The notes below the pieces were generated by a model, which ran no database searches, had not been told where the DNA came from, and saw only the letters and a list, made by a program, of their open reading frames with translations. Source: Thozetella sp. PMI_491 (lineage: Eukaryota > Ascomycota > Sordariomycetes > Chaetosphaeriales > Chaetosphaeriaceae). From it: a stretch of DNA of 64,000 bases. The translations under genes and the position numbers were made by a program. The stretch is taken from the NCBI GenBank assembly GCA_021432635.1, contig MU270015.1:1225762-1289761 (forward strand). Reading direction: 5' to 3'. Below are positions 43,834-55,183 of the stretch, one piece after another. Numbering within the stretch: the stretch's first letter is position 1; each line of letters begins with the position of its first letter.

Positions 43834-46800
43834 GCTTGCCGTGCGTAGCGGACCTCGCGAGAAATCGGAATCCACGGCAGATGTTGACGAAGGACAGGGA
43901 GGTGCCAAGAACGTTCTCCCTGCTTCTGAGTTGGCCAGTCCCTGGCCGTCTCCAACAGGCAGCCTCTCGCCGTTCTCGCCCACCGAGACGGCTGGAGCGG
44001 GGTTGACAGTGCACTGGTGCCCGCCACCAGGTCGCTGATGGAGGGCTCGCCGTCCAATAAGGCCAGCGACTACACGGGGAACGACTCATCCGCCAGACCG
44101 TTGTGAGGCTGCCATTTGCAGGAGCTCGCCCATCTGGAGGGGAGGGGTCGTGCGCTATTGGGCGCCGCGCATCTGTTTGTGCACTTTGGGTTACACAGCA
44201 AGGAGCTTACCCCTGCCCCCCACCCCCACCGGTGACCAAGTTGGGCGAGGGCCTTTTAACCGGGAATATGCCTTCTCAGACATTAATGCGGGGAGCAGAG
44301 CCTTGCTTGCCTAGTCGGGAAGCCGCCCTCAGCTTGCGAGACGAGTTGGGCGACAGGGTTGAGGGAGCCCGTCGGGCATCAACGGGAAGTTGGTGTTGAC
44401 GAGCTCGAGTAAGGCGAGTAAAAGGGCGGAACAGAGGTCATGGGTTGGATGAAGCCACTTTGTGTTCTAAGTTCGTAGTCATAGGCCGTGAGAGACGCAA
44501 AGGCGGGCAAGGGTTTGCCCGACGACATAGCCATCATTACGATCACGAGGTGTCTCTCATGGCCCCCAAATCACCGGCTGTTGCTGACTTGGAATCATGC
44601 CCCAAGTCAGCTTTCCAATGACACGTATGCTGCGGATTCAACACACACATGTTACGGCTTTTTGGGATGCGGGTGCGTTGAAGTTAGGTTGTTGAATATT
44701 GTGGGAATGAAACAGCCACTGTCGTCATTTTTACAACCATAGGTCATAAGAAAATTAATTAGCCCAGATGGTGGGAGCCGAAAGGGCAAAACCAACGCAG
44801 AAGAACTGTTACCTGGCTCTCGGACCCTCGTATCTGGCTGTGGTCTGTTTTGTACTAAGCTAGTAAAGATGCATGGATTTGACTATGTAGACTGGAGCGG
44901 GATCTCCCGGCATGGATTGACGGAGATGTCGTTGAGATTTGATGGAGCACCATTGCTTTTTATCCCCTCCCAGCTCCCCTCCCAGCTCGGAATCCTACGG
45001 CACGGGTCAAACATCAGAGCCTCACTAGCCATGCTAGGCTAGTCGCCCTAGATTTTGCATTCAAGAACCGGACGAGCATGCACGGCGACGTGTAGGGTAG
45101 CGATTTGCACGCAGTGTCGAACGGCAAGAGATCACCACTCCCTAGGTAGAGCCGACCACTAGTAATGGGTTAGAACTTTCCAGGGAAGTCAACGTGTCTA
45201 GCATCCGATCAAGTCCGTAGACAGCGGCCGTCTGCTACCCGTACGCTCGTTTTGTACAATACGGCGCCTGTTTGCTTATTTGTTAGCGTGGGAAGTAGAA
45301 GGCCACTGTCTTCGTAAGAAAAGCGAGTGACCCAGGTACGGGGGAGTTTGCAAGGCTAGTAAGGGGCCGAAGGGCCAATAAAGAGCCAAATGGGCCAAGA
45401 ACAAGCCTATAGGGCTCGTTACTGGGTTTCAAGTTCTTATGCCTGGCCGGCCTTTGTATTGAACCAAGCTAACAACCACATAGGGGGTGAATTGTACATG
45501 TATTTCTGTGACGGAGTTGGCTTGCTGTCTACCGGCAATACAAGGTTATTGTCTTGCGGTATAGAGCCAGTCAAAGCAAAGGCTCATTGGTCATCCGCGC
45601 GTGCTGGCCGAGTACCGCCCCAGCGGTTGGTGGCCACATGGTTGAAACCTTAGGCGATCTCGTATAGCAAGAGCCAATGCCATCCCTGCTCCAAGGGACC
45701 TCCCGTAGCCAGGGAGGGGGGGGAGAGCCAGGGTCAATGTACTTAGCCTCCCGTTTATAGCATCATGCAGGATTCCGTGCATCTTGCGCTAGGGATGGGA
45801 GCACAATCTGCAGCTTGTCTTCCGACTTCTCTGCTGCGGTTGCTATCCGCCAACGATGCCTGCCGAAACTACTTTTGGAGAAGGGCGAAGCACTCGCACT
45901 ATACCTGCCGATAACTTTGTCAGTATGCTCTGGATCTTCTTCAGCTGATGTTATCGCGATGAAAGTTTAGATTACTGTAGCAGTCAGGGTTCTACATCAC
46001 GATTACCTTGTTTGCCCGCTCAAGCCAGATTGTGTCTTTTCTTCATTAATAAAGTAAAATATGTTTGGCAACGAGCCCACAATCGGGAGAACCTGGAACT
46101 AGATTCCCTAGCAATGCCTACTCGGCCGACTTCAAAACAAACATTCTCATCTTGGCATTGCGTGGCGAGGCACGTCCTTTACCCTGAGGATCGGCAGCTC
46201 GGCCTCCACTACTTTGCCGAGGCTGCACAACTAGCCGCTCGCTTAAGCAGGGCTCAGGCTCTTCCCCTGAATTTTAGCCCATAGAAGGGGCATTCTCCTC
46301 GTATCGTCTTCTGCCCCTTCTGGAGCTGCTCGTCTGTGCAACGTTAGGAGTGAGGGGGGTGCTGTCCGAGAAGAGCAAGATGTTGGCCGAGTGCTAATTC
46401 GATCGGCAAGATCTGCGCACCTTTCCGTTTCTCCGATGCCTAGGCATTGCACAATTATGCTTGGCGAGTCTTGGATTAACTCGGTGCCGATCCCCCTTTC
46501 CGGATGCACCTCTTGGTACGCTGACGGGGGCAGAACCGATCGGAATCCGGCTCAAGACGGGGGAGCTTGGCTTTAACTATGTTTTGGCAGGTAATTAAGA
46601 ACGCTCACGTCATTGTAGACGGCGGGAGGACATGACGAGCATCCAAGGATGGAGTCGTCAGTTCTTAGCATACGAGCTTTAGCGACTGGGTCCCATCGGT
46701 CTCTCTTGGCTCTCGGCTGGGACTGGCTGCGATGCGGTCTACCTGAACCAATAGTGGACGCCTTAATTAGTAGCTCTCCGGTTTAACTCTTGCGCCACGG

Positions 46801-47820
46801 GCGTTCGCACTACGCTACTACCGGACGCTAGCTAGTCGCAACGGGCCGAGCGAGAGCGCTGTAGTGGAAGAGAAGAAAATCTCAGTCATACCCAGGGCAA
46901 ACAGCACCGACAAGCAATGACAGAGCAAGATAGTTAATGTAGACACGGGGTAATGGCAGAGATGAGATGATGCAATTCTATTTTATTCCAACTTTTGGGA
47001 TGATATGTGCCAGCTGATCACCACTTTGCTCGCAGGTCCCAACCCTCCACGGTCCGAGCTTGTGGGGGGCTTCGAAACATAGCGCCCAGGCACTAGGTCC
47101 AGCCATGGGATGGTCGCTCGCCTAGCTGTTACTCAACCCCTGAGCCGTGTGGGTGGAAGACTGAGCCAAGGAGCCTTATGATGCTGCCCCAACCTCATGC
47201 TCCAAAGCTAGCATCGTGCAGTACCACTAAAGTAGCCTCACCGTCAGGGCCGCTAGCGTTCACCTGAGAAGTAGCCGAAGATTTCAGCGTCGAAGGAGCC
47301 AACATCGGGCTAGCCAAGTCCAAAAGAAGACAATACGAGCGACTCGGGCTTAGCCACAGACAGGAGGTCTCTTGGATGCCACTACGCTTTGTCGGACCAA
47401 CTGCGCCCATCTGCGTCGATTGCTCGGCTAGCTCCTGCGTTCTTGATTCTTCAACATGCCCAGAAGTCCATAGAAACCACACATACGGGTCGTGAGCCAA
47501 GACTTTCCATGCTGCCCCGAGCTCGAAGGCGGCGACGGAGACAGGCCCCAAGCGCTAGATGTCGAGCGGCTCCTCGTCGAGTCGTTCATCGGGAGCCCTC
47601 TATAAGAAAGCCAGAACCTACCTCTTTCTCTGGAGGAGGATCTCTTGTTTAACTACTGGCGCAGTATCCAGGCATATGCCGACTGTCTTTCGTTTCTTTC
47701 GTTTCTCGCCTCGTTGCCGCTGACATTCGCTTTATTACCGTGGTGTAATTCGCTCCCTCCCATATTCTTTCGTTTGCACCACAAGGTCTTTCTAAGTTGT
47801 CCTATCGAAACGATCCAAAT
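43834..47820. other. Large intergenic stretch, no recognisable gene
   Basis: About 4 kb. Open frames are all under about 100 codons with no family features. The last few hundred bases (pyrimidine-rich, with repeated TTTCGTTTC) are the promoter of the peroxidase gene. No mobile element ends were found. Confidence 0.5.
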
Positions 47821-49131
47821 ATGAAGGTTTCCGCCCTTACTACCGCATGGGCACTCGCCCAGGTTGCTGCCGCTTATCCCGGGATGGGCAAGACCCTAGC
47901 CGCCCTAAAGGCACGGGGTTCCAGCGACAGTCTCGACTCCACAGAGCTCATTGGAGATCTGAACACAGGCACTCTCTCCAAGGTCGGGCAGGATGTCGCT
48001 AGCATCATCACCGGTCGCAAGTCGGGAGAGAGCGATGAGTCGTGGGATGTGTCCCGCCTGCCGAAGAAGGGCACGCCACAATGCAGCAAAGACACATGCT
48101 GCATCTGGCAGTACGTAAGCAACGACATGAAGGCTGCGTTCACGGGCAAGTCTGGTCGCTGCACGGATCTCGCGCGGGGAGCCGTGCGCCTCGGCTTCCA
48201 CGACGCCGCCGGATGGTCTAAGGCGACCGGGCCCGGAGGCGGTGCCGATGGGTCCATCATCCTTGCGGCGGAGGAGATGACGCGTTCCGACAACCTTGGC
48301 CTGCAGGAGACAGTCGACCAATTCAAGATCTGGTATAACCAGTACAAGAGCTACGGTGTGGGAATGGCGGATCTGATCCAGATGGGCGCCAACGTCGCAA
48401 CGGTCGTGTGCCCTCTCGGCCCGCGCATCAAGTCATACGTCGGCCGCAAGGACAGCAGCACGCCTTGCCCGAAGGGTCTTCTCCCTGGTGTAAACCAGGA
48501 CGCCAACACCCTCATCCAGCTGTTCCAGAATAAGACTATCCAGCCCCACGGCCTGACCGCGTTGATCGGTGCGCATACTACTAGCCAGCAGCGCTTCGTC
48601 GACCCCCAGCGTGCTGGAGACCCCCAGGACAGCACCCCGGGTGTCTGGGATGTTGCCTTCTACAAGGAGACTCTCGGCTCCGCTCCGGCTCGTGTCTTTC
48701 GGTTCGCCAGCGACATTGTGCTTGCAAAGGACTCCAGGATCGCGTCTGAGTTCCGCGAATTTGCCGGCCCCGGCGGACAGCAGCACTGGAACGAGGTATG
48801 TTTCTCTAGCAACTAGCTATTATTATGCACAACCGCTGACGTGAGCCGTTATATACAGGACTACGCTCGCGAGTACGTGCGCCTCAGCCTACTGGGCGTC
48901 TTCAATATCAACGACCTGACTGATTGCACGAAAGTGCTCCCGGCTCGCACTTCAGGTTTCAACGCCCCAGATCAGACTGCTATGGACAAGTGGCTGGGAA
49001 GCACCCTCCGCCTGGACACCATAGCGAACTCGCTCCGGGGCGGTGAGAGCATTGCAAGCTTCCTCGATTTTATCACCAAGTCCATCGGCGGCCTCCTGGG
49101 CAAGATTGGGAAGTTCTTCTCGGGGTGGTAA
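47821..49131 (+). CDS. Secreted class II (ligninase-type) haem peroxidase
   Basis: Two exons: 47821-48795 and 48859-49131 (intron 63 bp), giving 415 aa. It has a signal peptide (MKVSALTTAWALAQVAAA). The distal haem site is RLGFHDA (Arg123, His127) and the proximal His252 is in ALIGAHTTSQQRF. There are several cysteines as in fungal secreted peroxidases, and structural motifs GGGADGS, ADLIQMGANVA and PGVNQDAN. The enzyme oxidises phenols or similar substrates with H2O2 outside the cell. It lies tail to tail with the GH1 glucosidase. The manganese-site acidic residues and a surface Trp would decide the subtype; I cannot assign them by eye. Confidence 0.9.
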
Positions 49132-49701
49132 GAGATCGCGGCAGCAGCAGCTCGCCGGATGAGCTCAGAGTGTATATTTATAAAATAAAGACGGAAGACG
49201 GAGAGAAGTGTCACGCGAGGCGTATGACCCGCGAATAATGTAATTCTAGAGACTATTAAACAGATACCTCCTAAATCAATACTTGGTACTTCGCGAATCA
49301 GATGAGCCTACCCGTGAGGTGTATTTACAATGAGATGACGTCCTGACTCGTAACCAACAAGCGTGTCTGGGTGCGCTCACGTTTGCTGCGTCATATTACC
49401 ACATCTGGGATGTGCCAAACAGGCAGTCGGCTTGAAGTTGCCAAGGACCTCTCCAGGGCAGATGATCAGCATTGCCGGTATTCGGCGCCCCGCTAACACA
49501 GGCGGGGCTCGCCCCTGCCGACTCGGGCGGGGGATTAAGCCGAAAATCGCCGGGGTACCCCGCACCTCCGGACACCGAGTACTGCCGGTCGTGGCGTACG
49601 AGGAAATCCGTGATCACATGGTGGCCGCAAAAACGCAGAAAGTGTTTCCACAGTAATTACATAATTATGTAAGATTCTAATTCTAGATACATGTCGGGGG
49701 G
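49132..49701. other. Convergent intergenic region
   Basis: 3' regions of the peroxidase and glucosidase genes; no gene seen. Confidence 0.5.
49184..49189 (+). terminator. Poly(A) signal of the peroxidase gene
   Basis: AATAAA about 50 nt after the stop codon at 49129-49131. Confidence 0.45.
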
Positions 49702-51444
49702 CTAGTTTATACTGTTCGTAAAGAAATCGACGTAGTCGAAGAAGCTCCGCTTGTAAGTGCGAGTGAAATTGCCATCCTGGAAGTCGACGGTCTGGAGGCC
49801 AAAGAGTTTGTCTCCCGCTCCAACCTCGTTGCTCTCGACAAAGCTCCATGCCAGGGTGCCGATTACTTTGACACCGTCCTCGTGCACTGCCTTCAGCATC
49901 TCGTTCAGGAACCCCTGGAAGTACAAGGAGCGGTCCAGGTCGTAGCGCTGCTGGGGTAGTGTCTTGAGCAGGTCGAACTGCTGTGGGAAGCCGAACTCGG
50001 CCACTAGAATTCCACCGGCCGGGTGGAACACGTCCCATATGTACTTGAGCTGCTGGCGTACGTACTGCGGCGCGATGTAAGGATAGTACTGAGACGGACT
50101 GCCTATCAGCCACCCATCGTCCTGCACCGAAGAGAGCTCCGCGCAGAGAGGCCAGCTCGGGTGGGACGAATCGGCCAAACACGCCTCTACGCCGCCGGCT
50201 GGGGCGGCGGCAAATTGTGCAACATATGGGTCGACGGCAAAAAAGTCCGCCGTGCCATTTAGACGTTCGATTTGCTCCTCCGTTAAGCCCGGAAAGTTGG
50301 CGCCCGGCGTGTTCAAAACATCCTCTGGTACCTGACGGCCTAGGAATATCGGGTTCGCCGCAATACCTAGTGCCACGTCTTGATATCGCAGAGCCGCCGC
50401 AACGTCATCCGCATTATCGGGGCCATGGAGTGGATATGCTAGGAGGTTCGCGAGCTTCACAGAGATCTTGGCGGTCCCGTTCAGCTCCTCTTTGTACCAG
50501 TGATAGACCTCGGCATGCGCCTCCAGGATCCGGAGGAGATAGCTGTAATTAAATAAGCCGCTCACCAGGGCGATGTTAGGCTCGTTAAACGTCACCCAGA
50601 AGGGAACGCGGTCCGCAAAGTGAGCCATGACGATCTTGGCGTAATAGCTAAAATTCTCGATGAAGCTATCACTTGTCAAGTCGACCGGCAACGGCGTGTC
50701 GAAATGCCACAGCGTGACGATTGGCGTGATTCCATATTCGAGACAAGAGTTGATCAGGTCGTCGTAGTGTTGAATGGCCTCCTCGTTCACGGGCGAGTTT
50801 GCGATGCCGAAGGGGAGGATGCGGCTCCAAGAGATGGAAAACGAGTAATAGGGCACCCCTAGAGCCGCCAGCCGTGCAAAATCTTGCTTGTACAAGAAAT
50901 AATTCATCGTGTTGGTCACGCCGTCGGTCTGGTTTGCTGCGTTGGGCAACGCTCCGGTGCCGTCCAGGCTCGACGGACCTCTCCCTTCTGCTTGCAGTCC
51001 GCCCTCGACTTGCCATGCGCTGCCCGCGACGCCCCAGATGAAGTCGCGAGGAAGCTTGTAGGAATCAAACTGCACAGGGGTCGGGATGGGGAGCGCGGGC
51101 GGGAATACTAGCTCTGAAGATGCTACTGGCGTTGGGCTCACGGTGGTGCTGAAGGGGAGCCCGCTAGCGTACGACCAGCCGGCCGTCGCCCAGAGCCCGT
51201 TGTAGGCGCTCTGCCCGTAAAGACCATCATCTAATAAAGTAGCTGTGGGCTGGAACGAGTAGGTAGTATACGTCAAATTTGCGGGCAGCAACGAAGACGC
51301 TTGGGAGAAAGCTGGAGCGAACGGTGTTGGGAAAGTGAGGGGGCTGGGCAGTGGGGTGGCATAGCGCTGAGTGCCAACGGCCGTGTAAGTGAACTGCTGG
51401 GCAGATGCTGGCGGCGCGAACAAGAGACCGAGAACCAGTGCCAT
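49702..51444 (-). CDS. Secreted GH1 beta-glucosidase-like enzyme
   Basis: A single exon. The ATG at 51444 gives 580 aa and a signal peptide (MALVLGLLFAPPASAQQ); an in-frame ATG at 51558 would add 38 residues that hide it, so I prefer the shorter form. A Ser/Pro/Thr-rich N-terminal region of about 130 residues precedes the GH1 barrel, which starts at PRDFIWGVAGSAWQVEGG. The acid/base glutamate is in WVTFNEPN (Glu288). The nucleophile position reads VAEFGFP (Glu483) instead of the usual TENG. The C-terminus has the W-S/E-N motif region LAWSFVESNE. The enzyme would hydrolyse beta-glucosides. The altered nucleophile surroundings suggest a different sugar or glycone preference. Confidence 0.9.
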   Translation of the reverse strand: MALVLGLLFAPPASAQQFTYTAVGTQRYATPLPSPLTFPTPFAPAFSQASSLLPANLTYTTYSFQPTATLLDDGLYGQSAYNGLWATAGWSYASGLPFSTTVSPTPVASSELVFPPALPIPTPVQFDSYKLPRDFIWGVAGSAWQVEGGLQAEGRGPSSLDGTGALPNAANQTDGVTNTMNYFLYKQDFARLAALGVPYYSFSISWSRILPFGIANSPVNEEAIQHYDDLINSCLEYGITPIVTLWHFDTPLPVDLTSDSFIENFSYYAKIVMAHFADRVPFWVTFNEPNIALVSGLFNYSYLLRILEAHAEVYHWYKEELNGTAKISVKLANLLAYPLHGPDNADDVAAALRYQDVALGIAANPIFLGRQVPEDVLNTPGANFPGLTEEQIERLNGTADFFAVDPYVAQFAAAPAGGVEACLADSSHPSWPLCAELSSVQDDGWLIGSPSQYYPYIAPQYVRQQLKYIWDVFHPAGGILVAEFGFPQQFDLLKTLPQQRYDLDRSLYFQGFLNEMLKAVHEDGVKVIGTLAWSFVESNEVGAGDKLFGLQTVDFQDGNFTRTYKRSFFDYVDFFTNSIN

Positions 51445-52092
51445 TGTGGCAGCACACCAAACTCGGGGCTGCTGATGCGAACGGACAACCGAGATGGCCA
51501 GAGGCTGGGGATATGAGTTTTTATAACCCCGCAGAGAGCCTATGGTAACAGGGATCACGCCAGTCCAGTATACCTACCTCTGGACAAGGGTCTCTATAAC
51601 TAGCTCGCTAAGCTCGCAAAAAAATCCCTGATCCAATATCACAAACAACTAGTTTGGCTCGTAAAGCAGCTTCGTAGAGCAACTAGCTCACTAAGCTCAA
51701 AAAATCGCAGCCTACCTACGTCGTCTTTCGTCTTACGAAATCCACCGTCATTTCGAATCAGGCGTTATCGAACTCGCTGTCGCGCGGATATTGGAGTTTA
51801 TCTTGCCAGGGGCCTTGCGCCACGCACAAAACTACCTATTTCAGTATTCTTGACCCTGGCGGGGATGCGTAAGCACATGTGTGTCTCGGCAAATTGACAC
51901 CCTCCCCGCACCATGTAACACGAGTCGGAGGGCTAACGCTATAATATCGAGCCGACGGAGACTAGGCATTTCTAAGGGGGAGGAACTAGTCGCATGGAAG
52001 GCAGGGGCCAATGTGCTTATATGTCCCCTCGGACCCTTAAGGGGTCTTCTTTTTGCCATGCAGCAAATGCAAAGCACAATTACGCCAACCCT
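51445..52092. other. Intergenic region with a 27-bp imperfect direct repeat
   Basis: Upstream region of the glucosidase. Two copies of ACTAGCTC(G/A)CTAAGCTC followed by an A-run and ATC, at about 51599-51626 and 51680-51706. Nothing else seen. Confidence 0.5.
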
Positions 52093-54363
52093 TTAGTACA
52101 TGGCTGACCCACTCTCGGGCCAGTAAAACCCGTCAAGCCCGTTCTCTAGTATCGATATGTCCATGTGCTGTAGGTTGGGATCGTTCTGTGCAAGGAAAGC
52201 CTGCAGAGAAGGTTCCGCGAGCGCCATCTCTGCTGTCATGAATGGCATCGGGTAGGCCACTTCAGCGACCTGGGCGGTGATGGTATCGCTGCTGCTGGCG
52301 ACGGGCGTGAACGAGGTGGTGCTGCCTGGATTCTCCGTCCGAGCAGGCAGCGCCCGAATACATGCCTCCGTGGCGACAAGGTGCTGGTGGAACTCGTTCG
52401 CCGCGAAGCTCCCGTTCTGTTTGAGCTCTGCTAGCAGTTGGGTCGCCAGCTGGAAGTCTTCCTCATCTTTGGCAGATCGTGGCCCCTGGAGTAGGCCGGA
52501 TATTGAGAGCACCGTCGCGACGGTAAAGAGGTACTGGGAGTTGAAGTAGTCGAAGGTAGAGAAGGATCCATCGAGCCAGGCTTCCGTTAGGAGACGGTGC
52601 GAGTGCTTCGAGCATCTGATGCAAGCGTCCGCAAGCGCCTGGACATTCTCCGGTATCTGTGGTGCATCTTGCGTCGACGTTGAGCTCTGCCATGCGTCGC
52701 GATGCGCACGGAGAACACTCAGCAAGACCGGTCGGGTCGCGAGAACGACAGACTAGCCTCGAGATAAGTACAAGGAGGTATGACAAGGAGTGAGAAAAAT
52801 ATGATCTCTCAACGGCTCATACCTGGTTAAAAGAGAGGTGAAGATATCGGATTGGATCCGTTGTTGGTTGAGAGCTATGGTGATTGTCCATCTGTAGGTG
52901 ATTCGGTAGATTTTGCACCCAATTCTGGAGATCCTTCAGGACTTGCTGCACCCGCTGTGAGAACGGCTCCTTCTGTGCTTTTCTTCCATACAGAGAGGCA
53001 GTGATCTTTTCACCCAGCTTTGCTAGCTTAATTTGCGCAATGAGATACTCGGCATCTCCAAAGTCTCCCTTCTTGCAATCCTGGAGGCCATCATTCGAGG
53101 GAAAGTCCACGTGAATGTCGTCATCTTGTATCGAGGCCGGCTGGCCCAACCTCGAGGACAACATCCTGTCAAACATGTAGGCACTCCACCAGAGGCGATT
53201 TCGGTGCTCTCGTGTCGCCCTGTCGCTTAGCTGCGCCTCGGGAATGTTCAGGTGCAAACCCATGACGACGCCATAACGCAGTGCAACGCCTGCTAACGAG
53301 AACGCCGAGTGCCGTCTGTTCGAGGCGAGCGAATATAGACACTAATATTGGAATCGTGAGTCCCACCGTATCGCGCTTATTTTGGAACTCAAGACCTACC
53401 AGAAGTAGTATGCTTTCGATCGAGTCTAGGATCGGGCGCTCCTGAACCATGGGCACGAGCCGGCTAGCCTGTGTAAAGTAAGATAGGCCGGGAAATGCAA
53501 ACTCGGACGATGCAGCTCGAACGGAATACACCTCTCCGAGTGCAAGGAGTGCCCAAAACTTGCAAGCGAGTGAGCTCTCGGTCGCCGTTGGGTTCTGCAG
53601 AAACCTGTCCAACCCTTCGAAGACCGCGCTCCTCAGGACAATATGAAAACATTCTGAGACAGTCCGCATGGCCGCCCTGACCAGGAACCGGGCTCTTCCG
53701 GGGCTGGGTAGAGGGCAGTGGCTAGTCTTCAGCGACGAGAGAGTGCCGTCCGAAGGGTAGTTGACCCGCGGAATGTGGCCGGACTGCCCGCCTGAGAGGG
53801 CCTGCCGGACCCGCGTCGCAAACGCCGCATCTGCGGCCTCCCCAATGAGGATAGGGGTATCGGATGCGGTCATGTGGAGAAACCAAGGGCGATCGTCGAA
53901 CAGGGGGTTGCGGGCAGCTCCTTCGTTCTGCTCCTGGGCCGCACCTCCCCGGCCGGTAGTTGTTGACGGCTCGGCGGGGGCCGCGGCGGGTCCTTTTTCA
54001 CCGCCAGCTTGACGTAGGCGTTCGTTCTCCTCCAGCAACGCTTCTATGTAGCTGTAGACTCAACGTTAGCGTGTCGGAGGGATGCGGCGGAAGAGAGCAC
54101 GACCGACCTCTGGCTGACTTTAAGTTGACGATCACGCCTCGGATAGGTGCAATCAGTTTCGCAGCTCGACTGGGTGCACGCTGTGCACGGCTTCCCGCCC
54201 GAGCATTTGATCTTGCGGGCGTGGCATTTCCGACAGCTAGGAAGTTCTCAGACATGCCTCAAGAGCCTCAACTTGATGTTACTTACGCTGTCGGCTTGAT
54301 CTTCTCGGGCAAGGGGCTCCTGCTTGGAGTTGACCCTTCTCTCTGTGCTGCACGCCTCTTCAT
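52093..54363 (-). CDS. Zn2Cys6 transcription factor with fungal-specific (MHR) domain
   Basis: Five exons on the minus strand: 54363-54287, 54236-54108, 54051-53400, 53341-52823 and 52752-52093, giving 678 aa with all frames closing. The zinc cluster starts at ACRKCHARKIKC (Cys27, 30, 37, 43, 46 and 51 or 55), followed by a short coiled coil (YIEALLEENERLRQ). The middle homology region includes GVALRYGVVMGLHLN and RNRLWWSAYMFDRMLS. It is transcribed away from the MFS gene at 55184 and lies next to the glucosidase and peroxidase. A role in regulating these neighbours is possible but only inferred from position. Confidence 0.88.
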
Positions 54364-55183
54364 GACTGGAATTGCAATATTGGTATGGTAGACGGTATGT
54401 CATCTGTCTATCTCGGCAACTTGCGTGCTTTGCCGAGGAGTGGATTTAATTTCGGTCTTGCCGACATCGGAAAACTAAGCCGAATCATAAGCCCGGCGTT
54501 TCGGCGAAAAGTCAGGATGCCGAAAGTCTGCAGAATCCTAGCCAGGACAAGCCCAAGCGCGCATGCACCCGCCACCACTTTATACGTTTATAATACAACC
54601 GCTTAGATTGGAGCCTTGTTAGCTGCAAGAAACTCTGAAACTAACATGGTAAAGAGTTGTGACCTGAACAGGCGCGCCTCCGACATCCTACAGATCTACA
54701 CTAGACTAGTCGCGTGTCAACAGCCCCCTTGTAGGATGTGTTCCCCACATCGACAGAGTTGAGCACGTGCCTCCTCAGTGTAAGCTGTGAGAAGAGTAGA
54801 AACTGCATACCTGGCATTGCTGCTTCACCATTCTCCACGAAGGCTCGCAGGCATCACCAGGACGCGTGCAGGGTGAAGTTTTCATGGAATTCGGCGAGTT
54901 ATTCAACTTCCCGAAGAAAGTCCTCTAACAGGTCCACTTTTACTACCGCACGAACTCTTACTCGGCATGCGGCACGAACGCTACGGCCGGGTTTAAGTGG
55001 GAATGCTACCTACGGGGGATACCACCGGCCGGAGGCGCTCCTGGCAGCTTGTCTTTTAAATCGCCGTGTCCCCCCCCCGGCCGCTGGTCTTGTACTTTGA
55101 CCGACTTTTTATCGCCGACGGCTTCAAGCCTACGCTATTATTCACGACGGCCGACTCCGAGGAGCTCATTCAAAGCAGTAGCC
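54364..55183. other. Divergent intergenic region between regulator and MFS transporter
   Basis: About 0.8 kb shared promoter space; no gene seen. Confidence 0.5.

Noticed and set aside
43834-44089. Upstream open frame (MSRSPCSRW...) as the NLR N-terminus
   Set aside because: Its frame does not join in phase with exon 2; the frame that does join has no ATG beyond 43833.
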